A stretch of 64,000 nucleotides of DNA from Oscillatoriales cyanobacterium (GCA_011390955.1 JAABRM010000012.1:1-64000); one strand, 5' to 3'; positions 16,788 to 26,437 are shown, counted from the first letter of the stretch. Notes: generated by a model not told the origin, from the sequence alone. Made by a program: numbers and translations.

Positions 16788-19700
16788 TTACCAATCCCCC
16801 TGAATGGTAAAGGCAGCCCAATAATAAGGCGATCGCCAATTTCCCCCTTGCCACAGTTCTAATTGGGCAGCCCGCAAAGCTGCCGCTGGACTCAGGTTTT
16901 CTTGGAGCATTTTCTGATAAAAATTAGCCATTAAATTAGCAGTTGCGGCATCATTAACCGCCCACAAACTCACCACCACTCGACGGGCTCCTGCATACAT
17001 AAACCCACGAGTTAAACCCACAATTCCTTCCCCGGTTACATTATCTCCGGTGCCAGTTTCACAAGCACTTAATACCACTAATTCCGCATTTAATCGCAGG
17101 TTAAAAATATCTTGCAAGCGCAAAAAACTATCTTGACTATTCCCGGATTGGTCATAACGAGAAAAAGCCAAACTAGAGAGTAAAAGATTATCTTCAATAC
17201 AGCCATGAGTCGCTAAATGCACGATATTATAGTCTTGTAAATTCGGGCTAATCGCTTGTGCGCGGGTGGCATCAAATCCCAAAGCACTAAAGGTTTTCCC
17301 ATCCGTAACTTGGGCTAGGATATTATTAGCTTCTTCACCGCTATAAAGTAAACGTCTGATACTACTGCAACCTCCACGAATCCCTGGAATAATATCAGCC
17401 AGTTCTTGATTAGTTGACGCAACTCTCCCTTTAATGCTAGGGTCAATGCGAGTGTCATTAGCATCAAAAACCGGGTCAGCCAAAACTGCCAAAGTTTTCG
17501 AGGCAGGGGGACGTTTTTGCCATTCCTCTCGTTGCACCGCGATACTGGTAAAAGATGGCAGGCTAATAATTTCGTGATTGATTAGTAGGGGTAGCGCCCC
17601 AGTGCCTACCCCTCCGCTATGATAAATTGGTAAAGCCGCAAAAGGTAGCAGTTGTAATTTACCATTACCGACGATAATTAACCGTTGTTTATCTAGTTTA
17701 TCTGCAATGGGAGACAGCAACATATCGCTTAATATTTTCCCTGCATTCAGGTCAGTTTGGCTTGGTGATTTAAGCAATTCTAAATATGCCTCAACTGCTG
17801 ATTCAATTTCAGCCGCCGCCGGTATTTGGTGAACCTGGAAACTATTTTTACCCACCAGAAATAGATAGCTGCGTTCCTTTCCGAGGGCATATTCTAATAA
17901 CAGAGTATCTTCATCGAGTAATTCTTGAATTTCCGCTAAGGAAAGCGCTTGAGGATATTTTAAGTTAGCGTAAGTGGGGCTATTTTGCCGGATTTTAGTT
18001 TCTACTTCAGAGAGTTGTTTGAGAATACCGTCAATTTCGGCTTTAATTTTGTCTAAATCCGATTCATTATAACTAGCACTAACTAAATCTTGCCGTTGTT
18101 TTTCTTTGGCACTCAATTGTTGATTTAGGCGTTTTTCTTCTGCCAACAAATTGGGGTCAACCCCTTCACGGATATTCAGGTTTGCTTCGGTGAGGAGTTC
18201 CGTCAGGACACGGGCACGGGAATTTTCGCTAGTTTGTAAAGCTAGGGCATCATAACCTTGATTGGGGTTTTTTTGGTGTAGCTGCATTAACAGGTCTATT
18301 TTCAGTTCATAATAATCTTGAACTGTGGAAAAGTAGGATTGCCGTAGGTCTGGATTAATAATATTACGGCGGAGGTTTTCGACAATTTTAATGGCACTTT
18401 CAATGTTATCTAGAGATTGATTTAAATTACCTCTATCTCGTTCAATTTCTGCAAGAATCGCCCACTCAAATGCTTCATTGCTATAATCTTTAGTTGTCTG
18501 CCATATTTGCAGCGCTCGATCGTGGTATTTTAAGGCGGCTTCGTAATTGTTCAATAAGTAGTAGATATTGCCAGCACGGGAAAAAGCAATTGCTTTAAAT
18601 CCGAATTCTGTTTCCGGCAAGCTTTCCGCGATCGCCATTCCTCTGTTAAGGGATGCCAACGCTTGATTATTATCGCCTAATAAGCTATATACCTGCGCTA
18701 TTTTTAGCAGAGTATCTGCTTCATAACGAGGAAGTTTTTGCCCTTGTAAAAGTTGCAGGGCACGAGTGAGATATTGCTGGGCTTGTTGGTAATTTTCCGA
18801 TTCAGAATAAATACTACTGATATTATTGAGTATTTTAGCTTCTTCCGCTGGCTGATTCAATTGTTGCCAAAGGGTGACAGCTTGTTCGTAGTAAGATAAA
18901 GCTTGGATTGAATCGTCTAATTTAGCGTAATATGTTAGGCCAATTTCTGAAAGCATCTGTGCTTGACCGGCTAAATCCTTGAGTTCTTTCCACAGAGAAA
19001 GCGCTTGGTTTTGGTAGGACAAAATGCGCTCAATATCGCCTAATTTTTCGTAAATTTGACCAATAACTTGCGCCACCCGAGCTGCTTCGGATTTTTGTCC
19101 CATTTCTTGCCAAAGAGCAAGAGCTTGATTGTAGTAGTCAATTGCTTGCTGATAATTCCCCAAATTACCCGTGACATCACCCATAAATCTTAGGGTGGTG
19201 GCGACATCACTTTGAGAGTTAATTTCTTGCCAATATTCTAAGGCTTTTTCGTATTGCTCGATCGCCTGCTCATTGTTGCCTAATGATTGGTAGATTAAAC
19301 CCAAAGCTTTAAGGATATTGGCGGCATTAGCCAAGTCTTGTTCTGCTTCATATAAGCTAAGAGCCTGGTTATTATAGGCGATCGCTTGCGGGAAATTTCC
19401 TAGAGAGTGGTAGGCTGAGGCGATTTGTGCTAAAACATGAGCTTCTTTGGCTTTTTCTCCGGTAGTTCGCAACAGAATTAATGCGCGATCGTAATAGGAG
19501 ATTGATTGCGGGAATTGCTTAAGTTGGTGGTGGGCTAACCCCAGCCTGACTAGGGAAGTAATTTGATTGGGAATATTGTTTTCTGCTTCCGATAGTTCCA
19601 GGGCTTGATTTAAATAAGTAATGGCTGCTTCCTGTTCTCCCAAGCTGGAATAAAGAATGCCAATATTTCCTAGAGTTTTCGCTTCTCCACGTCGATCCGC

Positions 19701-19943
19701 AGCGCTTCTAAATAGCTGGAGTGCTTGTTTCCACTTCTCCATCGCCTGTTGCAATGATTCGGCAGTTCCTTGTTCAGATAGTTGTATTCCTTCCTGAAAA
19801 AGTCTTTCTGCTTCGGCGTTGAGTTCCTCGGTATTTTGCCCTTGGGCAACCGCTGCCGGGGGAACGATGAAATTTACTCCCGGAACAGTGAGTAAAATTC
19901 CGGTAAAGATTAATCCAGTGAAAATTTTAGTGGTTACATTCAT
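16788..19943 (-). CDS. Exported TPR-CHAT protease-like protein 1
   Basis: A 1,051-residue protein. Residues 1-34 form a Sec-type signal peptide (basic start, hydrophobic core, AVAQG cleavage region). About a dozen tetratricopeptide repeats of roughly 40 residues (EAAITYLNQALEL, QAIEQYEKALEYW types) span about 40-520. A charged coiled-coil segment follows, and the CHAT domain fills about 740-1051. The caspase-like dyad is His913 in HLATHG and Cys961 in LSACETG. CHAT belongs to the caspase/separase clan of cysteine proteases. The start lies 21 bases after the orthocaspase stop, so the two are probably co-transcribed. Substrates are unknown. The end ([14 protein letters not shown]) is intact. 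Confidence 0.9.
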   Translation of the reverse strand: MNVTTKIFTGLIFTGILLTVPGVNFIVPPAAVAQGQNTEELNAEAERLFQEGIQLSEQGTAESLQQAMEKWKQALQLFRSAADRRGEAKTLGNIGILYSSLGEQEAAITYLNQALELSEAENNIPNQITSLVRLGLAHHQLKQFPQSISYYDRALILLRTTGEKAKEAHVLAQIASAYHSLGNFPQAIAYNNQALSLYEAEQDLANAANILKALGLIYQSLGNNEQAIEQYEKALEYWQEINSQSDVATTLRFMGDVTGNLGNYQQAIDYYNQALALWQEMGQKSEAARVAQVIGQIYEKLGDIERILSYQNQALSLWKELKDLAGQAQMLSEIGLTYYAKLDDSIQALSYYEQAVTLWQQLNQPAEEAKILNNISSIYSESENYQQAQQYLTRALQLLQGQKLPRYEADTLLKIAQVYSLLGDNNQALASLNRGMAIAESLPETEFGFKAIAFSRAGNIYYLLNNYEAALKYHDRALQIWQTTKDYSNEAFEWAILAEIERDRGNLNQSLDNIESAIKIVENLRRNIINPDLRQSYFSTVQDYYELKIDLLMQLHQKNPNQGYDALALQTSENSRARVLTELLTEANLNIREGVDPNLLAEEKRLNQQLSAKEKQRQDLVSASYNESDLDKIKAEIDGILKQLSEVETKIRQNSPTYANLKYPQALSLAEIQELLDEDTLLLEYALGKERSYLFLVGKNSFQVHQIPAAAEIESAVEAYLELLKSPSQTDLNAGKILSDMLLSPIADKLDKQRLIIVGNGKLQLLPFAALPIYHSGGVGTGALPLLINHEIISLPSFTSIAVQREEWQKRPPASKTLAVLADPVFDANDTRIDPSIKGRVASTNQELADIIPGIRGGCSSIRRLLYSGEEANNILAQVTDGKTFSALGFDATRAQAISPNLQDYNIVHLATHGCIEDNLLLSSLAFSRYDQSGNSQDSFLRLQDIFNLRLNAELVVLSACETGTGDNVTGEGIVGLTRGFMYAGARRVVVSLWAVNDAATANLMANFYQKMLQENLSPAAALRAAQLELWQGGNWRSPYYWAAFTIQGDW

Positions 19944-19964
19944 TGACTTATGCTTCTCCTAAAT

Positions 19965-21173
19965 TTAACGAAGTTTTAACAAATCTCCGGGTTGCACTTC
20001 TCCAGAAATTTCGGCGATACCGACTAAGCCCTCCCGACTGATTAAGCGCAGAATTTGCCCAGTTTCTAGGGTGACAAATTCTAATCCCGGTTCCATTGAG
20101 TTGGGATAAACTCCCGTTAACAATATTTTAGCCCGATCGCGAAGCGGCGCGGATGCGCTATCGCCTTCCCGTTCCAATACCATCGCATTGGCAACATTGG
20201 CCGGATTTTCTATAAAAAATAACGGCTTGGCTTCAAAACCGCTATCGGCTTTTGCTTCCCAGAGAGGTTGCTGACTATAATCACGGGGCATTTGAGACCC
20301 TATAACAGCGATCGCCTCTTTGGGGGTACTATCATTTTGCCATAAATGCTGAGTCAATCGGTAAGTAAACGCACCAGAAATAAACCCATTAAGCTGCTCA
20401 TCAATCGCTAATTGATTTCTTTGGGTGGCGGCTAACACCACACCATTGGCAATGCCTTGTTTGTAGCGATCGGCAAATTCATCGGGCGACCATCCTAAGC
20501 GGCTTAACCATTGTTCTTGATAGGCTTTTTCTTGGGGAGATATTTCGACTTTTTCGCCACCATCGCGCGATCGCACCGTAATTTTTCGAGTGGCAGCACC
20601 GGAAAAGCAGCTATCTAAAACAGCGGTAAAATATTCTGTTTGAATTGCCGACATTAACAAGAATAAAGTATGTCCCATAATATCAGCAACGGTGCCGCCT
20701 TGTTCGGGATAGTCCACGGGCAAATTGGCATCGGTGGGGACAAAAGTGCCATTCACACCAACATTGAATCGGCGATCGATAAAAATCGGATTAGGGTCGC
20801 GCACCAAAGACCCATGACCGGAATAATGATAAACCACCACATCTCCGGGTTTTGCCTGTTTAATTAAATGTTCTTCAAAGGCATCTAAAATACCTTGTCT
20901 GGTAGCATCTTCATTCAATACCATCACAATATCTTTCGGATTAAATCCAAAGCGATGGATTAATAATTGCCGTTGTAAAATCGCATCATTCACACAACCT
21001 CCCAGGTTCTTACTGCGATCGGCATATTGATTAATTCCCACTAATAATGCCAATTTTCTAGAAGTGGGTTGGGCTAAAGTTTGTTGATATTTGGCTAACT
21101 TTTGATTAATTGCCCATGCGGTGAATGCGGCGCCGGTTGCTTGCAGGAAATAACGACGAGATAGTTTAACCAT
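19965..21173 (-). CDS. Tat-exported orthocaspase (bacterial metacaspase)
   Basis: A 402-residue C14 peptidase. The caspase p20 core carries His120 (VVYHYSGHGS) and Cys189 (AVLDSCFSGAA), the catalytic dyad. Orthocaspases are Arg/Lys-specific, often Ca-activated proteases. The N-terminus SRRYFLQATGAAFTAWAI is a twin-arginine signal, so the enzyme should be folded and then exported. Residues 334-349 (EREGDSASAPLRDRAK) are encoded by a dispersed palindromic repeat inserted in frame between the protease core and a C-terminal beta domain. It is the middle gene of three protease-family genes on this strand, with 21 bp to the downstream CHAT gene and 359 bp of repeats to the upstream one. Confidence 0.9.
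   Translation of the reverse strand: MVKLSRRYFLQATGAAFTAWAINQKLAKYQQTLAQPTSRKLALLVGINQYADRSKNLGGCVNDAILQRQLLIHRFGFNPKDIVMVLNEDATRQGILDAFEEHLIKQAKPGDVVVYHYSGHGSLVRDPNPIFIDRRFNVGVNGTFVPTDANLPVDYPEQGGTVADIMGHTLFLLMSAIQTEYFTAVLDSCFSGAATRKITVRSRDGGEKVEISPQEKAYQEQWLSRLGWSPDEFADRYKQGIANGVVLAATQRNQLAIDEQLNGFISGAFTYRLTQHLWQNDSTPKEAIAVIGSQMPRDYSQQPLWEAKADSGFEAKPLFFIENPANVANAMVLEREGDSASAPLRDRAKILLTGVYPNSMEPGLEFVTLETGQILRLISREGLVGIAEISGEVQPGDLLKLR
20131..20167. repeat. Palindromic repeat inserted in frame in the orthocaspase
   Basis: The stretch CGATCGCGAAGCGGCGCGGA followed by TGCGCTATCGCC belongs to the same class as TTCGCGAAGCGTCCCGGAGG at 26662-26693 and GCCTCCGGCACGCTGCGCGA at about 347. Here its length keeps the frame and adds about a dozen residues rich in Asp, Ser, Ala and Arg. 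Confidence 0.7.
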
Positions 21174-21532
21174 TTTTTTGATTTATCCTTGATAATGAAT
21201 ATTTGTTAACCAGCCAAGAAACCGGGTTTCTATGAGGATGTTGGTGGGGAGACAGAGATGTCTGAAAGAAACCCGGTTTCTGATACCATCCATGACTTTT
21301 AACCCTTTTAACCCTTGTTCCCCGGATCTGCCTGGGAATACCTAATCGGAGGCTCTGCCTCCAGTTATATTATATTAGGGATAAGGTAGGTTGTCCGCTT
21401 TTTATTCACTTGAGGCAGAGCCTCTTGAATAGCATCCCCAGGCAGAGCCTGGGAACGAGTTTAAAGTGGGTAGGGTGTGTTGGTGGATACTTATCAATTA
21501 TCAATTATCAATTATAAATTATCAATTATCAA
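21174..21532. repeat. Repeat-filled gap between orthocaspase and CHAT 2
   Basis: Contains two AGAAACC(C/G)GGTTTCT palindromes (about 21218-21232 and 21264-21278). Inverted copies of CCCAGGCAGAGCCTGGGAAC-type sequence occur at about 21327-21362 and 21411-21460. A run of TCAATTATCAATTA direct repeats ends at the CHAT 2 stop. No gene is seen. These hairpins could end or process the CHAT 2 transcript before the orthocaspase gene. Confidence 0.7.
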
Positions 21533-24500
21533 TTACCAATCCCCCTGAATGGTAAAGGCAGCCCAATAATAAGGAGACTGCCAAGTTTCCCCTTGCCACA
21601 TTTCTAACTGGGCAGCCCGCAAAGCCGCAACGGGAGTTAACTTATCTTGCAGCATTTTCTGATAGTAATTACTCATTAATTTAGCCGTTGCCGTATCATT
21701 GACTGACCAAAGACTGACCAAGACCCGACGGGCTCCAGCATACATAAAACCACGAGTTAAACCGACAATTCCTTCACCGCTGACATTATCGCCCAGACCT
21801 GTTTCGCAAGCACTTAAAACCACTAATTCCGCGTTTAATTGCAAGTTAAAAATATCCTTTAATCGCAGAAAACTATCTTGAATTTTGCCTTGTTCATCAT
21901 AACTAGAAAACGCTAAACCTGACAATAAAGGGTTATCGTTAATACAGCCATGAGTGGCAAAATGCACCATTTGATATTGTTGTAAATTGGGAGCGATCGC
22001 CGCTTCACGAGTAGCATCAAATCCCAGAGCACTAAATTCTTGACGATCGGGAACTTGGGCGAGAATATTATTGGCTTCTTCTTCGGTATAATATAAACGA
22101 TCTAAATTAGTACAACCTTGTCGCACCAGACCGGGAATTTTTGAAAGGTCTTGATTTGTCGAGGCGACAATGCCTTCAAGTCGGGGGTCACTTGGGCCAA
22201 AAACTGGGTCAGCAAGTACGGCCAAAGTTTTGGGGGCAGTTGGGCGTTTTTGCCATTCTTTTTTTTGCACTGCCAGACTGGTGAAAGAGGGCAAACTAAT
22301 AATTTCGTGATTGACAATTAAAGGAGAGGGGGAAGAGGGGGAAGAGGTAGGTAGGGGTAATGCCCCCGTGCTTACCCCGTCAGAAATCGGTAACGCTGCA
22401 AAAGGTAATAGTTGTAGTTTACCGTTAGCGACAATAATTAAACGTTGGTTATTCAGTTTATCGGCAATAGGAGAAAGCAGAATATCGCTGAGTTTTTGCC
22501 CAGAAGTGATATCAGTTTGGAGGGGTGATTTTAACAGTTGCAGATATTCCTCAACCGCAGCCTCAATTTCTGCGCGGGGCGGTAATTTATAACTGCTGAA
22601 ACTATTTTTCCCCACCAGAAACAGATAACTGTTATCTTTTCCCAGGGCATATTCCAGCAGCAGGGTATTTTCATCAAGAATCGGTTGAATTTCTGCTAGG
22701 GTCAGAGGGTCGGGATATTTTAAGTTGGCGTAAGTGGGGCTATTTTGCCGGATTTTGGTTTCTAGGTCAGAGAGTTGGGCGAGGGTTTTGTCAATTGCGG
22801 CTTTAATTTGGTCTAATTCTGATTGAATATAGTTACGACCTACCAAGTCTTGACGCTGTTTTTCTTGGGCGCTGAGTTGTTGATTCAGGCGTTGTTCTTC
22901 GGCTAGTAAGTTGGGGTCAACCCCAGCGCGGATATCCACGATCGCTTCGGTGAGGAGTTCGAGTAATGTGCGGGCACGGGAACGTTCGCTGATATGGAGG
23001 GCTTCGGCATCATATCCTGAGTCGGGATTTTGCTGGTGCAATTCCATCAGCAGGTCAATATAAAACTCGTAATACCCCTGATTTTGGACTTGAGCAAAAT
23101 AAGATTGCCGTAATTTTTCACTGGCAATTTTACCGCGCAAGTCTTCAATAATCTTGATGGCCGCTTCAATATCGGCTTTCGCTTCCGTCAGCTTACCTTG
23201 ACTACGTTTTAACACAGCGAGATTAAAAAGGGTAGCGGTTTTTACTGAGACATCTCCCACTTGTCGTGATAAGGGCAAGGCCTGGTTCAAGTAGTCCAGG
23301 GCGGTTTGCTTGTCTCCTAAAGAGTCGTAAACTCGGCCAATATTATTCAGGGTGCCAGCTTCTCCTGAGATATTCCCCACTTTTCGCAGTAAGGGCAAGG
23401 CTTGGTTGAAGTAGTCCAGGGCGGTTTGCTGGTCTCCCAAAGCGGAGTAAACTCCGCCAATATTATTCAGGGTGGTGGCTTCACCGAAAAGATTCCCCAC
23501 TTGTCGTATGAGCAGCAAGGCTTGCTTGTAGTAGTCGAGGGCGGTTTGCTTTTCTCTTAAAGAGGAGTACACCCCACCAATATTATTCAGAGTGGCGGCT
23601 TCTCCTGCTTTGTTGCCGACTGCCTGCAATAAGGATAAAGCCTGTTGGAAATAGTCTAATGCCTGCTGAAATTCTCCCAAATCATCATAGACCTTACCAA
23701 TATTATTCAAAATGGCGCCTTCTCCTGCTTTGTTGCCCAATACCCGGGATAAGGATAAAGCCTGTTGGAAATAGTCTAATGCCTGCTGAAATTCTCCCAA
23801 ATTTGAATAGACCTTACCAATATTACCCAGAGTGGCGGCTTCTCCTGCTTTGTTGCCGACTGCCTGCAATAAGGTTAAAGCCTGTTGAAGATAGTCTAAT
23901 GCCGGCTGAAATTCTCCTAAAGCATCATAAACCTTACCAAGATTACTCAGAGTCCTGGCTTCTTCAGAGCGATCGCCACTTTCCCGATCAAGTTGTAGGG
24001 CTTGCTCAAATTTTTGGATGGCTTGTTGATAGGATTCTGCGGTCTGTTGCTGAAATAGTTGCCTTCCCTCTTGATATAGCTGGTCTGCTTGTGTTTGTGG
24101 AGAGTTGTCTGGGTTTGGTGCAGATTGACTTTGATTTTGGGCAAACTGTAAGCCCTCTTGCGCTGCTTGGACTAACTCTGGGATATTGTTTTCTTGGGCA
24201 AAATTGAGAATATTTCCAAACATATTTATAGCTTTATCTGTTTCGCCTAGATAACCATAGGCATATCCCACGCGGATGATTGCCTCTATTCCTTGAGGAT
24301 TGGAAGTATGGTTATAAATGAGCAATGCCTGTTGATAGGCTTGCAAGGCTGCTTGATATTGACCGGCTTCTAGATATTCGTCTCCTTGTTCTAATAGTCT
24401 TTCTGCTGCTGCGTTGAGTTCTTCGGTGGTTTGGGCTTGGACGATGGGCTGTTTGGGGATGAGTGCCATCCCAGGGGAGATGAGTAATATTGCGGTGGCG

Positions 24501-24535
24501 ATCGTGGTGCCCAATAGCTGATGGTGCAGTTTCAT
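21533..24535 (-). CDS. Exported TPR-CHAT protease-like protein 2
   Basis: A 1,000-residue paralogue of the CHAT gene at 16788. A Sec-type signal peptide (hydrophobic [13 protein letters not shown], then IVQAQ) precedes two TPR blocks. The second block has six to seven nearly identical 40-residue units ([20 protein letters not shown] type) between about residues 180 and 460. The CHAT domain ends the protein, with His862 in HFATHG and Cys910 in LSACETG. The last 143 residues align with CHAT 1 without gaps and the ends are identical ([14 protein letters not shown]). It is probably the first gene of the protease cluster on this strand. A short Gly/Glu/Ser/Pro insert (about residues 730-745) is absent from CHAT 1. 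Its function is unknown; export of all three cluster members points to the cell envelope. Confidence 0.9.
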   Translation of the reverse strand: MKLHHQLLGTTIATAILLISPGMALIPKQPIVQAQTTEELNAAAERLLEQGDEYLEAGQYQAALQAYQQALLIYNHTSNPQGIEAIIRVGYAYGYLGETDKAINMFGNILNFAQENNIPELVQAAQEGLQFAQNQSQSAPNPDNSPQTQADQLYQEGRQLFQQQTAESYQQAIQKFEQALQLDRESGDRSEEARTLSNLGKVYDALGEFQPALDYLQQALTLLQAVGNKAGEAATLGNIGKVYSNLGEFQQALDYFQQALSLSRVLGNKAGEGAILNNIGKVYDDLGEFQQALDYFQQALSLLQAVGNKAGEAATLNNIGGVYSSLREKQTALDYYKQALLLIRQVGNLFGEATTLNNIGGVYSALGDQQTALDYFNQALPLLRKVGNISGEAGTLNNIGRVYDSLGDKQTALDYLNQALPLSRQVGDVSVKTATLFNLAVLKRSQGKLTEAKADIEAAIKIIEDLRGKIASEKLRQSYFAQVQNQGYYEFYIDLLMELHQQNPDSGYDAEALHISERSRARTLLELLTEAIVDIRAGVDPNLLAEEQRLNQQLSAQEKQRQDLVGRNYIQSELDQIKAAIDKTLAQLSDLETKIRQNSPTYANLKYPDPLTLAEIQPILDENTLLLEYALGKDNSYLFLVGKNSFSSYKLPPRAEIEAAVEEYLQLLKSPLQTDITSGQKLSDILLSPIADKLNNQRLIIVANGKLQLLPFAALPISDGVSTGALPLPTSSPSSPSPLIVNHEIISLPSFTSLAVQKKEWQKRPTAPKTLAVLADPVFGPSDPRLEGIVASTNQDLSKIPGLVRQGCTNLDRLYYTEEEANNILAQVPDRQEFSALGFDATREAAIAPNLQQYQMVHFATHGCINDNPLLSGLAFSSYDEQGKIQDSFLRLKDIFNLQLNAELVVLSACETGLGDNVSGEGIVGLTRGFMYAGARRVLVSLWSVNDTATAKLMSNYYQKMLQDKLTPVAALRAAQLEMWQGETWQSPYYWAAFTIQGDW
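23215..23960 (-). repeat. 120-bp coding tandem repeats (TPR units of CHAT 2)
   Basis: Six to seven direct repeats of 120 bp, each coding one TPR. Long identical stretches recur every 120 bp (for example ATAGTCTAATGCCTGCTGAA and TCTCCTGCTTTGTTGCC), showing recent duplication or conversion. Confidence 0.85.
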
Positions 24536-24831
24536 GGTGGTTGCCCAGGGATTTTTTTATTTTATGATGGCTGAAATATTGAGGATTGGGTTGATTTGTG
24601 ACAATTTTGTAATTTTCTCTGGGCAGGGAATAGGGAGAATAAACCGGGTTTCTCCGACAATTTTGGCATTGAAATATGAGATTTGGATGCCTAAACCCGG
24701 TTGCTCATCTCCGGTTGTTAATTAATCAAGCGATATCCCCAAATGAGCGATCGCTCTTGTTGCGATCGGATAAGTGGTGTATCTGTCAACCGCTATAATT
24801 CATTGATATATCTATGATAGATTTATCATCT
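24536..24831. other. Gap upstream of brnT
   Basis: No gene is seen. It carries two degenerate copies of the AAACCSGGTT palindrome (about 24643 and 24693) and HIP1 sites, then an AT-rich stretch with a small inverted repeat before brnT. Confidence 0.5.
24815..24828. promoter_or_regulatory. Possible operator before brnT
   Basis: TGATAGATTTATCA is a 5-bp inverted repeat with a 4-base centre, directly before the brnT start. BrnA antitoxins bind inverted repeats in their own promoter, so it is a candidate site, but short AT-rich palindromes occur by chance. Confidence 0.25.
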
Positions 24832-25119
24832 ATGAATTTTGAGTGGGACGATCGCAAAAACGAGATCAATCTTGCCAAACATGGGTTTGACTTCAATGAT
24901 GCTTCACGAATCTTCCAGTTGCCGATGATTGTTGAACTTGACGATCGCGAAGCCTATAATGAAGATCGATGAATTGGGATTGGTTTACTCGATGGACGGG
25001 TCGTGGTAGTTGTCTTTACCGAACCCAGCGAGGATATGATTCGGATAATCTCAATCCGAAAAGCACTTTCTTATGAACGAAAACGCTATGAGCAACACAT
25101 CAAGAACCGATTGGTCTAG
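24832..25119 (+). pseudogene. brnT: BrnT-type toxin gene with a nonsense codon
   Basis: The frame reads MNFEWDDRKNEINLAKHGFD ... EDR, then TGA at 24970-24972, then IGIGLLDGRVVVVVFTEPSE ... ISIRKALSYERKRYEQHI. That is a complete BrnT RNase toxin (95 codons), with FEWD and AKHGF at the front and RIISIRKA and ERKRYE at the back. The stop is at codon 47, where the family has a conserved Trp (RWIGIG), so TGG to TGA is the likely change. Unless read through, the product is a 46-residue fragment. The downstream brnA starts inside its 3' end, as in intact operons. Confidence 0.85.
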
Positions 25120-25351
25120 AATCGATGCTATGACTGACGAGGATATTGATACTTCTGATATTCCTCCTCTATCCGATGAGTTTTTCTCAAAGGCCAAATT
25201 ACGTATGCCGATATCATCAGAAGCAACTGTTGCAGTGACGATCGATTCTGAAACTTTAGAATGGTTTCAAAGCCAGGGTGAAAAAGCCCAGAATCACATG
25301 GCGGCTGCATTACGAATTTATGCTGAGACTCAAAAGTATTGTCAAGTATAG
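25073..25351 (+). CDS. brnA: BrnA-type antitoxin
   Basis: A 92-residue protein with the BrnA signature (NTSRTDWSRIDAMTDEDIDT, SDIPPLSDEFFSKAKLRMP) followed by a ribbon-helix-helix-like end (VAVTIDSETLEWFQSQ). BrnA binds and neutralises BrnT and represses the operon. An alternative start is the ATG at 25088 (MSNTSRTD), which matches family length better. It overlaps the 3' end of brnT. Since brnT carries a nonsense codon, brnA may now be an orphan antitoxin. Confidence 0.85.
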   Translation: MNENAMSNTSRTDWSRIDAMTDEDIDTSDIPPLSDEFFSKAKLRMPISSEATVAVTIDSETLEWFQSQGEKAQNHMAAALRIYAETQKYCQV

Positions 25352-25399
25352 TTCCCTAATGAAACGATTCGGTTTCTGATAGCCCCGAAAGAGCGATCC

Positions 25400-25427
25400 G
25401 GTTCCCCCCTTAAAAAAGGGGGAACCG
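25400..25427. terminator. Strong hairpin after brnA
   Basis: GGTTCCCCCCTTAAAAAAGG continuing GGGAACC forms an 11-12 bp GC-rich stem with a short A-rich loop. It lies between the convergent brnA (+) and hepT (-) genes and could stop both, although neither side has a long T run. Related CCCCCCTTTTTAAGGGGGG sequence occurs inside the element at 8908-9015, so it may be a dispersed repeat. Confidence 0.5.
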
Positions 25428-25460
25428 GATCGCCATTCCCAGCAAGAGACCGGATGAAAG

Positions 25461-25800
25461 TTATTCGCTTAACTCGGTTAACATTCGATTAACGACCTCT
25501 CGCAAGGGAGGTAAACTATGTTGAACGATCGCCCACACTACATTTAAATCTAACCGAAAATACTCATGGACTACAATATTTCTAAATCCGACAATCCTTG
25601 TCCAAGGAATTTCTGAATACCGTTCTAATAAATCAGTCGGTAAAGCATTAACTGCTTCACCAATAAGAAAGCAAATGATGGGCAATCCAGACTTGAATTA
25701 ACTCATCTTCTTCAAAAACTCCCTGCCCTCGCATAGCATAACGGTCAATTGCCGCGATCGCGTCAATAATATCGCGTAACCGTTCATCGGTTCGCCTCAT
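25461..25800 (-). pseudogene. hepT: HepT (HEPN) toxin gene with a frameshift
   Basis: The first half (MRRTDERLRDIIDAIAAIDR ... ELIQVWIAHHLL) and the second half (LIGEAVNALPTDLLERYSEI ... RNIVVHEYF ... MLTELSE) together form a full HEPN protein of about 112 residues, including the RNase motif R-x4-H (RNIVVH). They lie in different frames: the sequence CATTTGCTTTCTTATTGG has one extra T relative to a frame giving HHLLLIGEAV. The product should stop after HHLLSYW, before the catalytic motif. The ATGA overlap with the upstream mntA is kept. A sequencing slip in the T-rich spot cannot be excluded. Confidence 0.8.
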
Positions 25801-26114
25801 AAATTTACGGCTTCTTGTAAAATGCGATCGCGCAATCGAGGTTTTAACATGGCGATCGTTGCCACATCTACCTGCTTTCCTAACAAAGTTTCCCATTCTA
25901 ATTTTAAGCCAACAGGAAACCAAGGGGTAATTTTTTCTAAATCATAATCAACCAAAAAATCTATATCACTTTCTGCGGTTGCTTCTCCCCGTGCCACTGA
26001 ACCAAAAATCCTCACATTTTTAGCACCATGCTTGGCGGCTATCTCCATTATTTCTCTTCGTTTTTGTTTCAGTAACGTTTGAATATCCCGGTAATTTTGG
26101 ACATTAGGTGACAT
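25797..26114 (-). CDS. mntA: MntA minimal nucleotidyltransferase antitoxin
   Basis: A 105-residue protein with the nucleotidyltransferase motif GSVARGEATAESDIDFLVD (GS-x10-D-x-D). In HEPN/MNT modules this enzyme AMPylates the HepT toxin near its active site and silences it. AAGGA lies 9 bases before the ATG. It overlaps hepT by 4 bases (ATGA). The gene is intact while hepT is frameshifted. The second 152-bp element ends 38 bp upstream, so it may supply or disturb the promoter. Confidence 0.88.
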   Translation of the reverse strand: MSPNVQNYRDIQTLLKQKRREIMEIAAKHGAKNVRIFGSVARGEATAESDIDFLVDYDLEKITPWFPVGLKLEWETLLGKQVDVATIAMLKPRLRDRILQEAVNL

Positions 26115-26151
26115 GATATTAAGTCCTTCAATAAAATTATAGTACCTCAGA

Positions 26152-26303
26152 TAAGTAGGTGAAGATAATTAATTGCACTTTTCGTTCCCCGCCGATAGGC
26201 TGTGGATTCCCGTCGGAGTTTACCCCCGCGAATGCGTGGGGCGGGAATGACAGTTTTTCTTCTGATATGGTATCTAGTGCATTTATTTCTGCCCGTAAAC
26301 TTA
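26152..26303. mobile_element. 152-bp MITE-like element, copy 2 (inverted)
   Basis: Begins TAAGTAGGTG and ends in GTAAACTTA. It matches the reverse complement of 9662-9813 over its full length, with about a dozen differences, four of them in the right terminus. It has no ORF. Placed just upstream of mntA. Confidence 0.8.
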
Positions 26304-26437
26304 GCAGGACAGGGCAATGCCTTGTCCCTACATTATACTTGTAGGAACAAGGCATGAACCAAGCAACCGATACTCAAGCGACAATTTTTGCATGAAATCA
26401 GAGATTTGCTAAAGAAACCCGGTTTTTGATTCTATCT
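26304..26437. repeat. Dispersed palindromes between the MITE and xisI
   Basis: Contains GGACAGGGCAATGCCTTGTC-type palindrome (about 26308-26333), a relative of the one at 8216. An AAAGAAACCCGGTTTTTG copy lies near 26413. No gene is seen. Confidence 0.6.
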
